Of a DNA stretch of 64,000 bases, positions 16,536 through 25,614 are shown in pieces. The notes beneath the pieces are model-generated. The model did no database searches. It saw only the letters and a list, made by a program, of their open reading frames with translations, and was not told the origin of the DNA. The translations under genes and the position numbers were made by a program. The stretch is from assembly GCF_001583495.1 (NCBI RefSeq), contig NZ_LQAQ01000046.1, positions 27,063 to 91,062 of the forward strand, read 5' to 3'. The stretch is from Flammeovirga sp. SJP92 (GTDB lineage: Bacteria; Bacteroidota; Bacteroidia; Cytophagales; Flammeovirgaceae). Numbering within the stretch: the first letter of the stretch is position 1; each line of letters starts with the position of its first letter.

Positions 16536-18542
16536 ATGAAGACCCAATATCTGAAATACCTATTACCACTGCTTCTCTTCTGGTCTTGTACAACGACCAT
16601 CAACGAAGACGCACCCACAATAGTGGATGATGACGATCAAGATGCTAATTCAAGCTTTGCTGACGTAACTGTACCTGAAGGTTTCAATTATGAAACAAAC
16701 AGAGACTTACATATTAAAGTAACATCACCAAACTATCCAAAAAAAAGTATGTTGCGTCTATATTATGTAGACAACAACGATCAAAAGGTCGAAATTCAAA
16801 ATGCTGTTTCAAGTGATGAAGGAGCATTTCTTACAAAAATCACAGTTCCCTCTTATGTAGAGAAACTTTACATGACAAAAAATGCTGTTGGTTTGATCTG
16901 GGAAGAGGAAGTAGATGTCGTTTCCAATTACTTGAGTTTTACTTTTGATGAAAATTCAAATGTGATAGATGCTTTTGCTTATGATCAATTTTCATCCAAC
17001 CAAAGAACAAAAAATGCTTGTGAAGATTATTTGGTAGCTATAAATGGAAAAGGTAAAGCATTTACTATCCACCAAGAAAACGATTACAACCTCGTAGAAT
17101 ATCCTGATATCTATGAGAAAAGCTACGCAATGGCTTACGATCAAGAAAATGACATCATGTATTATGACGTAAAAGGAAACCTTTACAGCCATACACTATC
17201 AACAGGTGTTTCTGTGTTGATCGATACAATGAGAACAATTGATACAAATTTAAATAATGGTTACCCAAGAATGACACTAAAGGATGGCAAATTATACATA
17301 GGGACCAAAGGTGCATACGCTATTCTTGATCCAGCTACCGGTGCTGTTCTTAAAAATATCACTGTTCAAAACCTTCCAGACAACAAAAATGCGGGTGGTG
17401 ATTTAGTTTTTGACTCGAAAGGAGATTTATATCAAGCATGTAGTGGTGGTTTATACAGATTAGATATGAATTCTGATACTACCGTTTATACAGCAACAAG
17501 AATCAGTGCTGATAATTTCCCATATTATTTAACAGGTGTAGCCATTGATCGCTTTGATAATATTTATGTTTCTACAAACGGAAAGAATTCCAAAATTATC
17601 AGAATGGATAAAAATGATGGCTCATATGCCATTGTAAAAAGGTTTACACGAAATATTAATGATTTAGCGGCATTTATCTGCTCTGAAGATGATTTTGTAA
17701 GTGATGATGCCGATGGTGATGGTATTAGCGATGGATTTGATGAATTTCCTAACGATTCAACAATGGCATTCAATAATTTCTATCCAGGTAGAAATGGTTT
17801 TGGCACATATGCTTTTGAAGATTTATATCCGAATGAAGGTGACTATGACTTCAATGATGTAATTGTCCACTACAGACATAATTATATTACAAATGCTAGA
17901 AATGAAGTAGTGAAGGTAAAAACAAAATATGTTGCTAAAAGTGTGAAAGCAGCTTTTAATTCTGGTTTTGGAATTGCCATGCCATTCCACATCGATTCTC
18001 TAGCCTCAGTAACTGGATCTGTAATAAACACCAACCTTGTATCATTGAATGGGAAAGGAACTGAAACAGGCGTGAGTGATGATCATCCTGTAATTATTGT
18101 ATTTGATAATCAAAATGCCATTGTTAAAAATACAGGAGACATCAAATTCAGCGACCCTATTGATATGGAAATGGTCTTTACTTCACCTATTTCAGTAGAA
18201 ACATTAGGTTTTGCAGATTTCAACCCATTCATTTTTGCTCAAGAAAGAGCAAGGGAAATCCATTTACCTGGCCACGAACCAACCATCAAATTTAATACTG
18301 CTTACAGAACAGCCGGTGTTGATGCTGGTGACTATAGAACTGGTTCAGGACACCCTTGGGGCTTAAGTATTACACACAAGTTTCATCCTCCAAAAGAGAA
18401 TATAGACATCACAATAGCTTATAACAACTTTGTCAGATTTGTTACTTCAAATGGTTTATCCTTCAGAAACTGGTATACCGATGATGAAGGGAATAGAAAT
18501 ACAGATAAAATGTATTTAGACCTTGAAGAAGTTGAAGAATAG
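16536..18542 (+). CDS. LruC (DUF4842) domain lipoprotein
   Basis: I place the start at ATG 16536 because it begins a lipoprotein signal with lipobox FWSC; an upstream in-frame ATG at 16473 would bury it. The 668-residue product has a beta-rich middle with propeller-like strands (YDVKGNLYSHTL, LYIGTKGAYAILDP, DNIYVSTNGKNSKI). An Asp-rich calcium-type loop (DDADGDGISDGFDEFPND) is followed by the LruC/DUF4842 domain with the signature FEDLYPNEGDYDFNDVIVHY. LruC-domain proteins are surface lipoproteins of unknown biochemical role. The gene stands alone between a long upstream region and a good terminator. Confidence 0.8.
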   Translation: MKTQYLKYLLPLLLFWSCTTTINEDAPTIVDDDDQDANSSFADVTVPEGFNYETNRDLHIKVTSPNYPKKSMLRLYYVDNNDQKVEIQNAVSSDEGAFLTKITVPSYVEKLYMTKNAVGLIWEEEVDVVSNYLSFTFDENSNVIDAFAYDQFSSNQRTKNACEDYLVAINGKGKAFTIHQENDYNLVEYPDIYEKSYAMAYDQENDIMYYDVKGNLYSHTLSTGVSVLIDTMRTIDTNLNNGYPRMTLKDGKLYIGTKGAYAILDPATGAVLKNITVQNLPDNKNAGGDLVFDSKGDLYQACSGGLYRLDMNSDTTVYTATRISADNFPYYLTGVAIDRFDNIYVSTNGKNSKIIRMDKNDGSYAIVKRFTRNINDLAAFICSEDDFVSDDADGDGISDGFDEFPNDSTMAFNNFYPGRNGFGTYAFEDLYPNEGDYDFNDVIVHYRHNYITNARNEVVKVKTKYVAKSVKAAFNSGFGIAMPFHIDSLASVTGSVINTNLVSLNGKGTETGVSDDHPVIIVFDNQNAIVKNTGDIKFSDPIDMEMVFTSPISVETLGFADFNPFIFAQERAREIHLPGHEPTIKFNTAYRTAGVDAGDYRTGSGHPWGLSITHKFHPPKENIDITIAYNNFVRFVTSNGLSFRNWYTDDEGNRNTDKMYLDLEEVEE

Positions 18543-18568
18543 ATTTCAAGTTTCATAATGTGTAATGG

Positions 18569-18598
18569 AAAGGCCATCATAATTTGATGGTCTTTTTT
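18569..18598 (+). terminator. Intrinsic terminator of the LruC gene
   Basis: AAAGGCCATCA pairs with TGATGGTCTTT (one G-T pair) around a 5-nt loop and runs into T6. It lies 27 bp after the stop. Confidence 0.8.
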
Positions 18599-18626
18599 CA
18601 TACCTTCTAATAAACTAAAAATATTC

Positions 18627-18667
18627 ATGCAGTACTATAGTGCCAATATTATTCTATAGTACTGCAT
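18627..18667. repeat. Perfect 14-bp inverted repeat in non-coding DNA
   Basis: ATGCAGTACTATAG and its exact complement flank a 13-nt spacer. It has no T-run. The 340 bp that follow, up to the next terminator, hold no gene. A short near-repeat (GAAAGGC plus TATAG or CATAG) occurs twice, 35 bp apart, from 18709. Function unknown: structured RNA, operator or remnant of a mobile element. Confidence 0.4.
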
Positions 18668-19011
18668 ATGATTTCACAACAAATAATACTTATTCTAGTA
18701 TATTTATTGAAAGGCTATAGAAATACTATCCAATTACTTATCAGAAAGGCCATAGACATGCCAAGGTGTATCATCATTATACCACTCTTATTATTAGAGA
18801 GATAATAAAGGTATTAAAATATACTTACACCAATTATTGATTTATTAGTCTAAAAATAGATCATATGTGAAAAGTAATAAATCATGAAAATGTCTTTTTA
18901 AAAAAAAGTTATAGCACATTCAAAACCGTGATAATAATAGATCTAATCTAACAGAATATCTTACCCATGCTAAAATGCTAAAGATCTACCTATGTTTTCC
19001 TCATTTTGGAT

Positions 19012-19047
19012 TAAAAAAGCCCCGTTTTCTTTTTCAAAAACGAGGCT
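19012..19047 (-). terminator. Terminator of the receiver/sugar-transferase gene
   Basis: On the minus strand AGCCTCGTTTT pairs with AAAACGGGGCT (one mismatch) and runs into T6. It lies 32 bp past the stop at 19079. Confidence 0.8.
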
Positions 19048-19078
19048 GGTTCTCTATTTAAAATACATCAGTATTAAT

Positions 19079-20230
19079 TTACTCTTCCTTTTGCATCATA
19101 GCTGGTAATGTCTTAAATATCAATTTAAAATCCATAATAGTATTTCGAGTTCCTGCGTATTTATTATCCAATTTCATACGTTTATCACTGTTCATAAATG
19201 GATCTACAGATTTTTGTATTTGCCAAAGTCCAGTAATACCTGCTGGAGTACTGAATCTTTCTACAGTATTATCAGTCGTCAATTTTTCTGCCTCATACAA
19301 TGGTAGAGGTCTGTTTCCTACAACTGACATTTGACCTAGCAATACATTGACCAACTGAGGCAGTTCATCCAAACTCGTTTTTCTTATGATAGATCCAACT
19401 TTTGTAATTCTTGGATCATTTTCTAGTTTGAAAAAAGTAGATTGATTTTTCTTTGCTTTGTAAATTTTTTCATCGATCATAAAACCGTCATCACCTGTGA
19501 TCATAGTCCCAGATGCCGTAACTGTATTTGCATCAAAAGTATCAGTGTAGCTATTTTCCTTCATTAGTCCTTCAACCAATTGATCAGCATTCACCTTCAT
19601 TGACCTGAATTTCAGAAATGGAATAATCTCATAATCTCTCCCTATTCTTTTTGAGACATAAAAGATAGGGCCAGGATTTTCAATGTAAATAGCAATGGCT
19701 ATTAGAAGGTAAATTGGTAAGAGACAAATCATTAGTGATAAAGAAAACACAATATCAAATCCACGTTTCCCTATCAGGCTTTTATTTTCATAAATAAAAT
19801 TTAGAGTCTCAGCAAATGTTTTCCTTTTCTCTACCTCCACTTTCACTTGTTCCTTGTACTTTCTGTAACGGTTCAGTACGTTTTTGATTCTGACATCTAG
19901 TTCAGATGGATTAAAGGGCTTGGAGATATAGTCATCAACACCAAGGTTAAGTACTTGTATTTTTTTGGCCGATGCATCTTCTGCTGATAGTGTGATAATA
20001 GGTAAATGTGACTTAAGGGGATTATCTTTCACTGTTTCAATAAACGTAATTCCAGATTCATTTTTCAGATTAATATCCGTAATCACCAAATCAATCTGAT
20101 GCTTATCCAAAATTGATAGTGCTTCTTCAATAGTACTTGAACAATAAACAGTGTATTTTTTAGACAATAGGTTTCTAACAAACTTTTGCATGAACCTGTC
20201 ATCATCCAAAAGTAATATTTCGTTAAACAT
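19079..20230 (-). CDS. Response-regulator receiver fused to a polyprenyl-phosphate sugar-1-phosphate transferase
   Basis: This 383-residue protein joins two domains rarely seen together. Residues 1-120 are a receiver with acidic pocket LLDDD (about 8-11), phospho-acceptor Asp52 (VITDINL), LSAED and the Lys of ISKPF. After a charged helical linker (about 120-150) comes a bacterial sugar transferase of the WcaJ/PglC monotopic type: a hydrophobic hairpin (SLSLMICLLPIYLLIAIAI), the FLKFRSM motif, the SLDELPQLVNVL active-site region and VGNRPLP. Such enzymes start exopolysaccharide or glycan assembly on undecaprenyl phosphate. The layout suggests direct phospho-control of the first committed step. 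Neither a kinase nor a glycosyltransferase gene is adjacent. Confidence 0.9.
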   Translation of the reverse strand: MFNEILLLDDDRFMQKFVRNLLSKKYTVYCSSTIEEALSILDKHQIDLVITDINLKNESGITFIETVKDNPLKSHLPIITLSAEDASAKKIQVLNLGVDDYISKPFNPSELDVRIKNVLNRYRKYKEQVKVEVEKRKTFAETLNFIYENKSLIGKRGFDIVFSLSLMICLLPIYLLIAIAIYIENPGPIFYVSKRIGRDYEIIPFLKFRSMKVNADQLVEGLMKENSYTDTFDANTVTASGTMITGDDGFMIDEKIYKAKKNQSTFFKLENDPRITKVGSIIRKTSLDELPQLVNVLLGQMSVVGNRPLPLYEAEKLTTDNTVERFSTPAGITGLWQIQKSVDPFMNSDKRMKLDNKYAGTRNTIMDFKLIFKTLPAMMQKEE

Positions 20231-20457
20231 ATTAGGTTATTTGAGTTAATAAAACGCCTTATACCAGCTATTCGTTTCAACACAATCCTTCTAAAATAAG
20301 TTCTATTCTTACATCATTTTTCTGAGAGTTAACATTGGTATTCCACCTAGAATAATTGATAATAGCACTTTTTGTGAAATGTCTTGTATTTATATATTAA
20401 AGACACAACTATCATCAATTAAGATTGTTATATTCCCATAGTACATTTTTTTACATA

Positions 20458-20907
20458 ATGAGAAAATCAATCTTAGTTGTAGATGATGATCTATTTATCA
20501 GAGACATCACTTCACATGTTTTGGGAGTAGACAATGACATTTTATTAGCTCAAGACGTGGAAAATGCAAGGAATATTATTGAGAATAAGAACGTTGATCT
20601 TATTCTATTAGATATAAAATTAGAGAAGGAATCAAGTGAATCTCTATTTGATGACATCCACCAAAAAAAAGAAAAAGAAATACCAGTTATTGTATTTTCA
20701 AGCAACCAAGACCCTATTATAAAGGACAATTATATTGACCATGGAATAGCTGATTATATTCAAAAACCCTTTAACATGAACGAACTTGAAATCAGAATCA
20801 AAGATGTTCTCATACAAGACAACCCTCCTAAAATGCAAAAAAAGAAAGATACATTTCAATTTAGAAGGTGGCTCATCAACTTAATTAAGTTCAAAAAATC
20901 AGCATAA
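20458..20907 (+). CDS. Single-domain response regulator (CheY-like)
   Basis: I start this 149-residue protein at ATG 20458, where the receiver begins directly (MRKSILVVDDD); an upstream ATG at 20425 would add 11 non-conserved residues. It has Asp52 (LILLDIKL), FSSNQ and the Lys of QKPF. It ends in a basic tail (PKMQKKKD, FRRWLINLIKFKKSA) with no output domain. The end of the receiver, KPFNMNELEIRIKDVL, closely matches that of the divergent receiver-transferase fusion, so the two are paralogues. The 227-bp gap between them carries both promoters. The basic amphipathic tail might bind membrane or nucleic acid. Confidence 0.85.
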   Translation: MRKSILVVDDDLFIRDITSHVLGVDNDILLAQDVENARNIIENKNVDLILLDIKLEKESSESLFDDIHQKKEKEIPVIVFSSNQDPIIKDNYIDHGIADYIQKPFNMNELEIRIKDVLIQDNPPKMQKKKDTFQFRRWLINLIKFKKSA

Positions 20908-21000
20908 TTATCAATTTGTTAATATTAAAATTTATTGAACTTATAAAATACTATTGATGTTCTAGAAGTAAAATAACCTCACAAACCCAAATCAGCATTT

Positions 21001-21492
21001 ATGAAGTACCCTATACTTATCATAGAAGACGATCAGTTTATGCGTGAATTAACAATTAACACGCTAAAAGATAAATATGAAGTATTTTCTGCTCAGACAT
21101 TAGATGAAGCAAAGCAGATACTCAAAAAGGAATTAATAAAATTAGTGCTTACTGATTTAAACCTAGATCAGGAAACTACTTTTGACTTTATCCTCAACTT
21201 AAGAAAATCACCAAATTACACTGATATTCCAATTCTTGTTTATTCTGGACAATTTGATTTGGCTCAGAAAGGAGAATTATTGAACAAAGGAGTAGCTGGA
21301 TTTATAGAAAAGCCAGTCTCACTAAATGAACTTCAAATCAGAATTGATAACTCTATTACTCATTATGCGAAAATTTGCAGAATAAAAATGAGTAAGAAAA
21401 AGTTTGTACCTGTTCCTGAAGAAAAAACAAGTTCAATTGGAGAACGGGTGAATCTCTTAAGAAAAAATTTTTACAATACACTGTTCACATAA
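21001..21492 (+). CDS. Single-domain response regulator (CheY-like)
   Basis: This 163-residue protein has a receiver with IIEDD, Asp52 (LVLTDLNL), a YSGQ switch region and Lys in EKPV, followed by a 40-residue Lys-rich tail without a known output domain. It is the third member of the paralogous receiver set, 93 bp after the second and on the same strand. The middle Asp/Thr/Lys set is complete, so it should be phosphorylatable. It may compete for phosphate with the fused receiver at 19079 or act as a phosphate sink; this is inference. Confidence 0.85.
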   Translation: MKYPILIIEDDQFMRELTINTLKDKYEVFSAQTLDEAKQILKKELIKLVLTDLNLDQETTFDFILNLRKSPNYTDIPILVYSGQFDLAQKGELLNKGVAGFIEKPVSLNELQIRIDNSITHYAKICRIKMSKKKFVPVPEEKTSSIGERVNLLRKNFYNTLFT

Positions 21493-21544
21493 AATAGTAC
21501 TAGAAGATTTTTCAATAACCCAATTACTATTAATTTAAATCAGA

Positions 21545-21582
21545 AATGAGCTCTACGTAATTCGTAGGCTCATTTTTTTTAT
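21545..21582 (+). terminator. Intrinsic terminator of the receiver gene pair
   Basis: AATGAGC and CTACG pair with CGTAG and GCTCATT with one bulged T, followed by T8. It lies 53 bp after the stop. Confidence 0.85.
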
Positions 21583-21868
21583 TCATTTTTAAATCTAAGT
21601 ACAAATTCAAAATTATCTAATGCTATTTATTGTTTTGCGATTACTGCCTTCAAAAAACTTTTGTTAGAACGACTATTAATACGTTTTTTAGCGTTATGCT
21701 TACAAAAAATATATTAGAATTAACTATGATTTATTTTTTGACTTAGTACTTAAAAAAACAAATTTCTGTTTTAGATGTATTTAATGTAAATAAAGTAAGT
21801 GTATCTTTGTTCAAATTATTCAAAGATTACTTTGTATTTGATCTCTAAACTATCAACAAATATTAATT
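21583..21868 (+). promoter_or_regulatory. Upstream region of the cysteine synthase gene
   Basis: A perfect -7 box TATCTTTG lies at 21802-21809, 60 bp before the ATG. No convincing -33 TTG at the usual spacing and no leader riboswitch was recognised. The remainder is AT-rich with no gene. Confidence 0.5.
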
Positions 21869-22747
21869 ATGTCATCAGTATTATCTCTAGTAGGAAATAC
21901 TCCATTAGTAAAGCTTGAAAAGCTTAATCCTAATCCTAACGTTACAATTTATGCAAAATTGGAAGGACAAAACCCTGGTGGAAGTGTGAAAGATAGAGCC
22001 GCTTTTAATATGATCAATGAAGCAATTAAAAGTGGTGAGCTCAAAAAGGGAATGAAATTGATTGAAGCTACTAGTGGAAATACAGGAATAGCATTGGCCA
22101 TGATGGCTTCTCTTTTTGGAGTTGAAATTGAATTGGTAATGCCTGATAGTGCTACAATTGAAAGAGTAAAATCAATGAAGGCTTATGGTGCAAAAGTAAC
22201 ACTCACTCCTGCTGCGGTTTCTATGGAAGGTGCAAGGGATTATGCTTTGAATAAAGTTAGAGAAGGTGGTCATCTGATGTTGAATCAGTTTGACAATCCA
22301 AATAACTACATGGCCCATTATAAAACTACTGGTCCTGAAATTTGGAGAGACACCAATCAAGAAATCACACATTTTGTTTCAGCCATGGGTACGACAGGAA
22401 CCATAATGGGTACTTCAAAATTTTTGAAAGAACAATCCACTGATATCACAATTGTAGGAACACAGCCCGCTGAAGGTGCAAGAATTCCAGGTATTAGGAG
22501 ATGGCCTGAAGCATATTTACCTAAAATATTTGATGCGTCAAGAGTAGATAAAACCATTGATGTGAGCCAGGAAAATGCAACAGCAATGACACGAAAGCTA
22601 GCACTTGAAGAAGGTATTTTTGCTGGAATGAGCAGTGGTGGTTCAGCGTATGCAGCAATTGAAACGGCTAAAACAATTGACAAAGGCGTCATTGTATTTA
22701 TTGTATGCGATAGAGGAGACAAATATTTATCAAGCGATCTATTTTAA
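21869..22747 (+). CDS. cysM: Cysteine synthase (O-acetylserine sulfhydrylase B type)
   Basis: This 292-residue PLP enzyme makes L-cysteine from O-acetylserine and sulfide or thiosulfate. Lys41 in GGSVKDR is the Schiff-base lysine, SGNTG (about 70-74) and GTTGT bind substrate and cofactor phosphate. The short length and the arginine-rich RIPGIRRWP loop favour the CysM type over CysK. Start follows a -7 box by 60 bp. The DUF3347 lipoprotein gene starts 15 bp later and is likely co-transcribed, with a shared terminator after it. Confidence 0.92.
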   Translation: MSSVLSLVGNTPLVKLEKLNPNPNVTIYAKLEGQNPGGSVKDRAAFNMINEAIKSGELKKGMKLIEATSGNTGIALAMMASLFGVEIELVMPDSATIERVKSMKAYGAKVTLTPAAVSMEGARDYALNKVREGGHLMLNQFDNPNNYMAHYKTTGPEIWRDTNQEITHFVSAMGTTGTIMGTSKFLKEQSTDITIVGTQPAEGARIPGIRRWPEAYLPKIFDASRVDKTIDVSQENATAMTRKLALEEGIFAGMSSGGSAYAAIETAKTIDKGVIVFIVCDRGDKYLSSDLF

Positions 22748-22762
22748 TTATATTATAAACCT

Positions 22763-23278
22763 ATGAGAACAATAGTATTATCATTCATTTTAGGAGCGTT
22801 CCTAATGAGCTGTGGGGGAGAGCAAAAGTCTCATCAAAAGCAAGAAACGGCTAAAGAAGAAGAGAAATTAACAGCAGTAGTATATGATGCTGATAAAGCA
22901 AAAGCACCTCAGGCTTATATGAAGTTATCGGAGTGCTTAATTGCCAGCAATCCTACAGCTGCTCAAACATATGCAAAGCGATTACAATCTGTTATGCCTA
23001 CTGAAGGCACTGAGGAAGTAATGAAATCTATTGAGGCAATTGCGAATACAGAAGATTTGGCGGCACAGCGTAAAAGCTTTGAAGCAGTAACCGCTTATTT
23101 CCTTGATATTGCTAAAAAAGGTGAAGCAGGAATGGACATTTACTTGGTACATTGTCCAATGGCTTTCAACAACACAGGGGCTGATTGGTTAAGTGCTACA
23201 AAAGAAGTGGTAAACCCTTACTTCGGTGATGAAATGTTACACTGTGGTAGAGTAATGGAAACAATCAAAGGAAAGTAA
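22763..23278 (+). CDS. DUF3347 lipoprotein, probable copper/metal-binding
   Basis: This 171-residue protein has a lipoprotein signal with lipobox LMSC (Cys 17). The mature part fits DUF3347: a four-helix region with YMKLSECLIA near 52 and the conserved end YLVHCPMAFNNTGADWLS, NPYFGDEMLHCG. The paired HCPM and MLHC motifs could bind Cu(I) or another soft metal. In other Bacteroidota such domains occur with CusB-like efflux proteins; no efflux genes are next to it here. It shares a likely transcript with cysM, whose product is also tied to thiol and metal chemistry. Confidence 0.8.
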   Translation: MRTIVLSFILGAFLMSCGGEQKSHQKQETAKEEEKLTAVVYDADKAKAPQAYMKLSECLIASNPTAAQTYAKRLQSVMPTEGTEEVMKSIEAIANTEDLAAQRKSFEAVTAYFLDIAKKGEAGMDIYLVHCPMAFNNTGADWLSATKEVVNPYFGDEMLHCGRVMETIKGK

Positions 23279-23304
23279 TTAGATCATTGCTTTTTGGACC
23301 TTCT

Positions 23305-23343
23305 CAAAAGTCACATTCCAAAATATTGGAATGTGACTTTTTT
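23305..23343 (+). terminator. Strong intrinsic terminator after the cysM/DUF3347 unit
   Basis: A perfect 16-bp stem (AAAAGTCACATTCCAA and complement) with a 4-nt loop runs into T6. Confidence 0.9.
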
Positions 23344-23407
23344 ATTATAACTTAGTCAGACTTTTACAGGGATAATATATCCCATTTTTTAAATGACTAT
23401 TTTATTT

Positions 23408-25591
23408 ATGCGACTCTTAACTACAATATTACTACTTTTAAATATTAGTCTTGCATATTCTGAAAATGAAATCTTAATAGATGCTTCCACTACTGACATT
23501 GAAAATGTTTCTGAACATGTAGAAATTTTTTTAGACTCTAGTAATGCTATTCCCTTTGAGAAAATTCTCCAAGCGAAATCTTTTACACCTAATAATCAAG
23601 AGATTATAAATATTGGTTTTAATGCAGCATCTCTTTGGTTAAAACTTGATCTCGTAAATATGGCATTGGATGAAGACAAAGACTTCATATTAGAAATTGG
23701 CAACAGCAACCTTGATATCATTGAAATCTATGAAATAGATGGAGGGGAACTATCGAATTATCAATTACTCGGAGATCAAATTCCTTTTTCTGAACGTATA
23801 CTTCCATTCAGAACAAACCTGTTTCCATTTCATATTGATGCTAACACTGAAAAATCATTATATTTAAAAATTCAGACCAATGGTGCATTGCAGGTACCGC
23901 TGAATATTTCTACACCTATTCAATTTTTTATAAATCACTTAAAAACGGAAACAGCATACGGTATTTATATAGGAATAATGCTAGTCATGGTACTGTATAA
24001 TATTCTAATATTTTTATCACTCAAAGACCTAAATTATCTGTACTATGCCTTTCCAATTTTAGCCAACTCTACCTTTTTCCTGTCATTAACCGGACATCAT
24101 TTTCAATACCTATTTCCAAATTCACCTGCTGTCGCTAACAATGTGACAGTGATATCTATAGCCGCTTGGATTTTGACTTCTTCATTTTATGCTAAATCTT
24201 CCTTACAGTCAAAAAAATATTCAAAGCCAGCTGATATTGCTTTAATTGTTACAATGATTTTGGGAGCTGTTGGAATACTTTTACCATTTATCAGCAGTTA
24301 TGGATTTGCAGTGAGAGTCAATAGCAAACTTACTTTAGTGAATTCATTGGTAATGTTTGTTGCAGGCTTGATGATATGGTATAAGGGCAACAAATCTGCA
24401 CGTTTCTTTATTCTTGCTTGGACCGCCTACTTGGTTGGAACCTTTATTTTTGCCTTAATGAAATATAACTTTATTGAACAAAATAATTTCACTAAAAATG
24501 TTTTGGCATACGGTGGTATTATTGAGGTAATATTCCTTTCATTGGCACTAAGTGATAAGTATAAACTCTATAAGCGAGAAAAAGAAAATGCTCAAAAAGA
24601 GCTTTTAGAGCAACAATTACAGGCCAATGCCCAACTTGAAGAAAAGGTAAATGAAAGAACAGCCGCATTACAAGAAAAGCAAGTTGAATTGGAATTCAAC
24701 ACCAATTCTTTGAAAGAAGCCTTTGAACAAATCAATAATAAAAACATTGAACTGGAACAGCAAAATGAAGAAATTGCAAGTCAAAGAGACATGGTTGAAA
24801 AGCAAAAAATTCATCTTGTTGAATCAAAAGATAAAATTCAAGCTAGTATCAATTATGCAAAGCGTATTCAGGCGACTATGCTTCCTTCATTGTCCCATTT
24901 ACAATCACTATTTCCCGATTCATTTTTAGTTTTTAGACCTAAAGATATCGTATCAGGAGATTTTTACTGGTGTGCAAAAGTTGGAAACAAAAAGATATTA
25001 GCGGCTGTGGATTGTACTGGACATGGTGTTCCTGGTGCTTTTATGTCATTAGTGGGTTATCATCTGCTTCAAGATATTGTGGTAAAAACCAAAATCACAT
25101 CACCAGAAATAATATTACAGGCTTTACATCAACAAATTCTAAAAAGTCTCTATCAAGAGAACTATCAACTAAAAGATGGTATGGATGTAAGTTTGATTGT
25201 TTTTGATGATGTGTCAAAGGAGTTGGAGTTTGCCGGAGCCCGAAACCCTTTAGTGTATACAGAAAAAGGTAGTTTCAAAATGATTAAAGGGGATAGAAAC
25301 TCAATTGGCTCTACCAAACCGCAAGTCTCATTTACAAAACATGTGATTAAAATAGAAGAGCCAATTACAATTTATATGTATTCTGATGGCTACCAAGATC
25401 AATTTGGTGGGCCTAAGGACAGAAAATTTGGATCAAAAAATTTCAGAGGATTGTTAGAAGAAAACACTGCTCTTGAACTTGATTTGCAAAAAGAAATTGT
25501 AGAACGTTCTTTGGATAATTGGATGAACGTTGATGAGAATCATCACAAACAAACTGATGATATTTTAGTTATTGGTGCTAAATTGGGGTAG
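23408..25591 (+). CDS. 7TMR-DISM sensor with C-terminal SpoIIE/PP2C phosphatase
   Basis: ATG 23408 begins a good signal peptide (MRLLTTILLLLNISLAYS); an ATG 15 bp earlier is also possible. An extracellular 7TMR-DISMED2-like domain spans about residues 25-165, seven membrane helices about 185-395 and a long coiled coil about 400-500 (KERENAQKELLEQQLQ and following). A SpoIIE-type PP2C domain fills the rest, with KDIVSGDFYW, AVDCTGHGVPGAFMS, DGMDVSLIVFD and YSDGYQDQFGG supplying the metal-binding Asp residues. Such proteins typically convert an outside signal to Ser/Thr dephosphorylation, usually of an anti-anti-sigma factor; none is adjacent. The BtuF-like gene begins 23 bp downstream. Confidence 0.92.
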   Translation: MRLLTTILLLLNISLAYSENEILIDASTTDIENVSEHVEIFLDSSNAIPFEKILQAKSFTPNNQEIINIGFNAASLWLKLDLVNMALDEDKDFILEIGNSNLDIIEIYEIDGGELSNYQLLGDQIPFSERILPFRTNLFPFHIDANTEKSLYLKIQTNGALQVPLNISTPIQFFINHLKTETAYGIYIGIMLVMVLYNILIFLSLKDLNYLYYAFPILANSTFFLSLTGHHFQYLFPNSPAVANNVTVISIAAWILTSSFYAKSSLQSKKYSKPADIALIVTMILGAVGILLPFISSYGFAVRVNSKLTLVNSLVMFVAGLMIWYKGNKSARFFILAWTAYLVGTFIFALMKYNFIEQNNFTKNVLAYGGIIEVIFLSLALSDKYKLYKREKENAQKELLEQQLQANAQLEEKVNERTAALQEKQVELEFNTNSLKEAFEQINNKNIELEQQNEEIASQRDMVEKQKIHLVESKDKIQASINYAKRIQATMLPSLSHLQSLFPDSFLVFRPKDIVSGDFYWCAKVGNKKILAAVDCTGHGVPGAFMSLVGYHLLQDIVVKTKITSPEIILQALHQQILKSLYQENYQLKDGMDVSLIVFDDVSKELEFAGARNPLVYTEKGSFKMIKGDRNSIGSTKPQVSFTKHVIKIEEPITIYMYSDGYQDQFGGPKDRKFGSKNFRGLLEENTALELDLQKEIVERSLDNWMNVDENHHKQTDDILVIGAKLG

Positions 25592-25614
25592 CAATAACAA
25601 TATTTTTTTGATTT

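Noticed and set aside
19079..20230. Artificial fusion by frameshift of two genes
   Set aside because: The frame is continuous through a typical charged linker with no internal stop and both domains complete.
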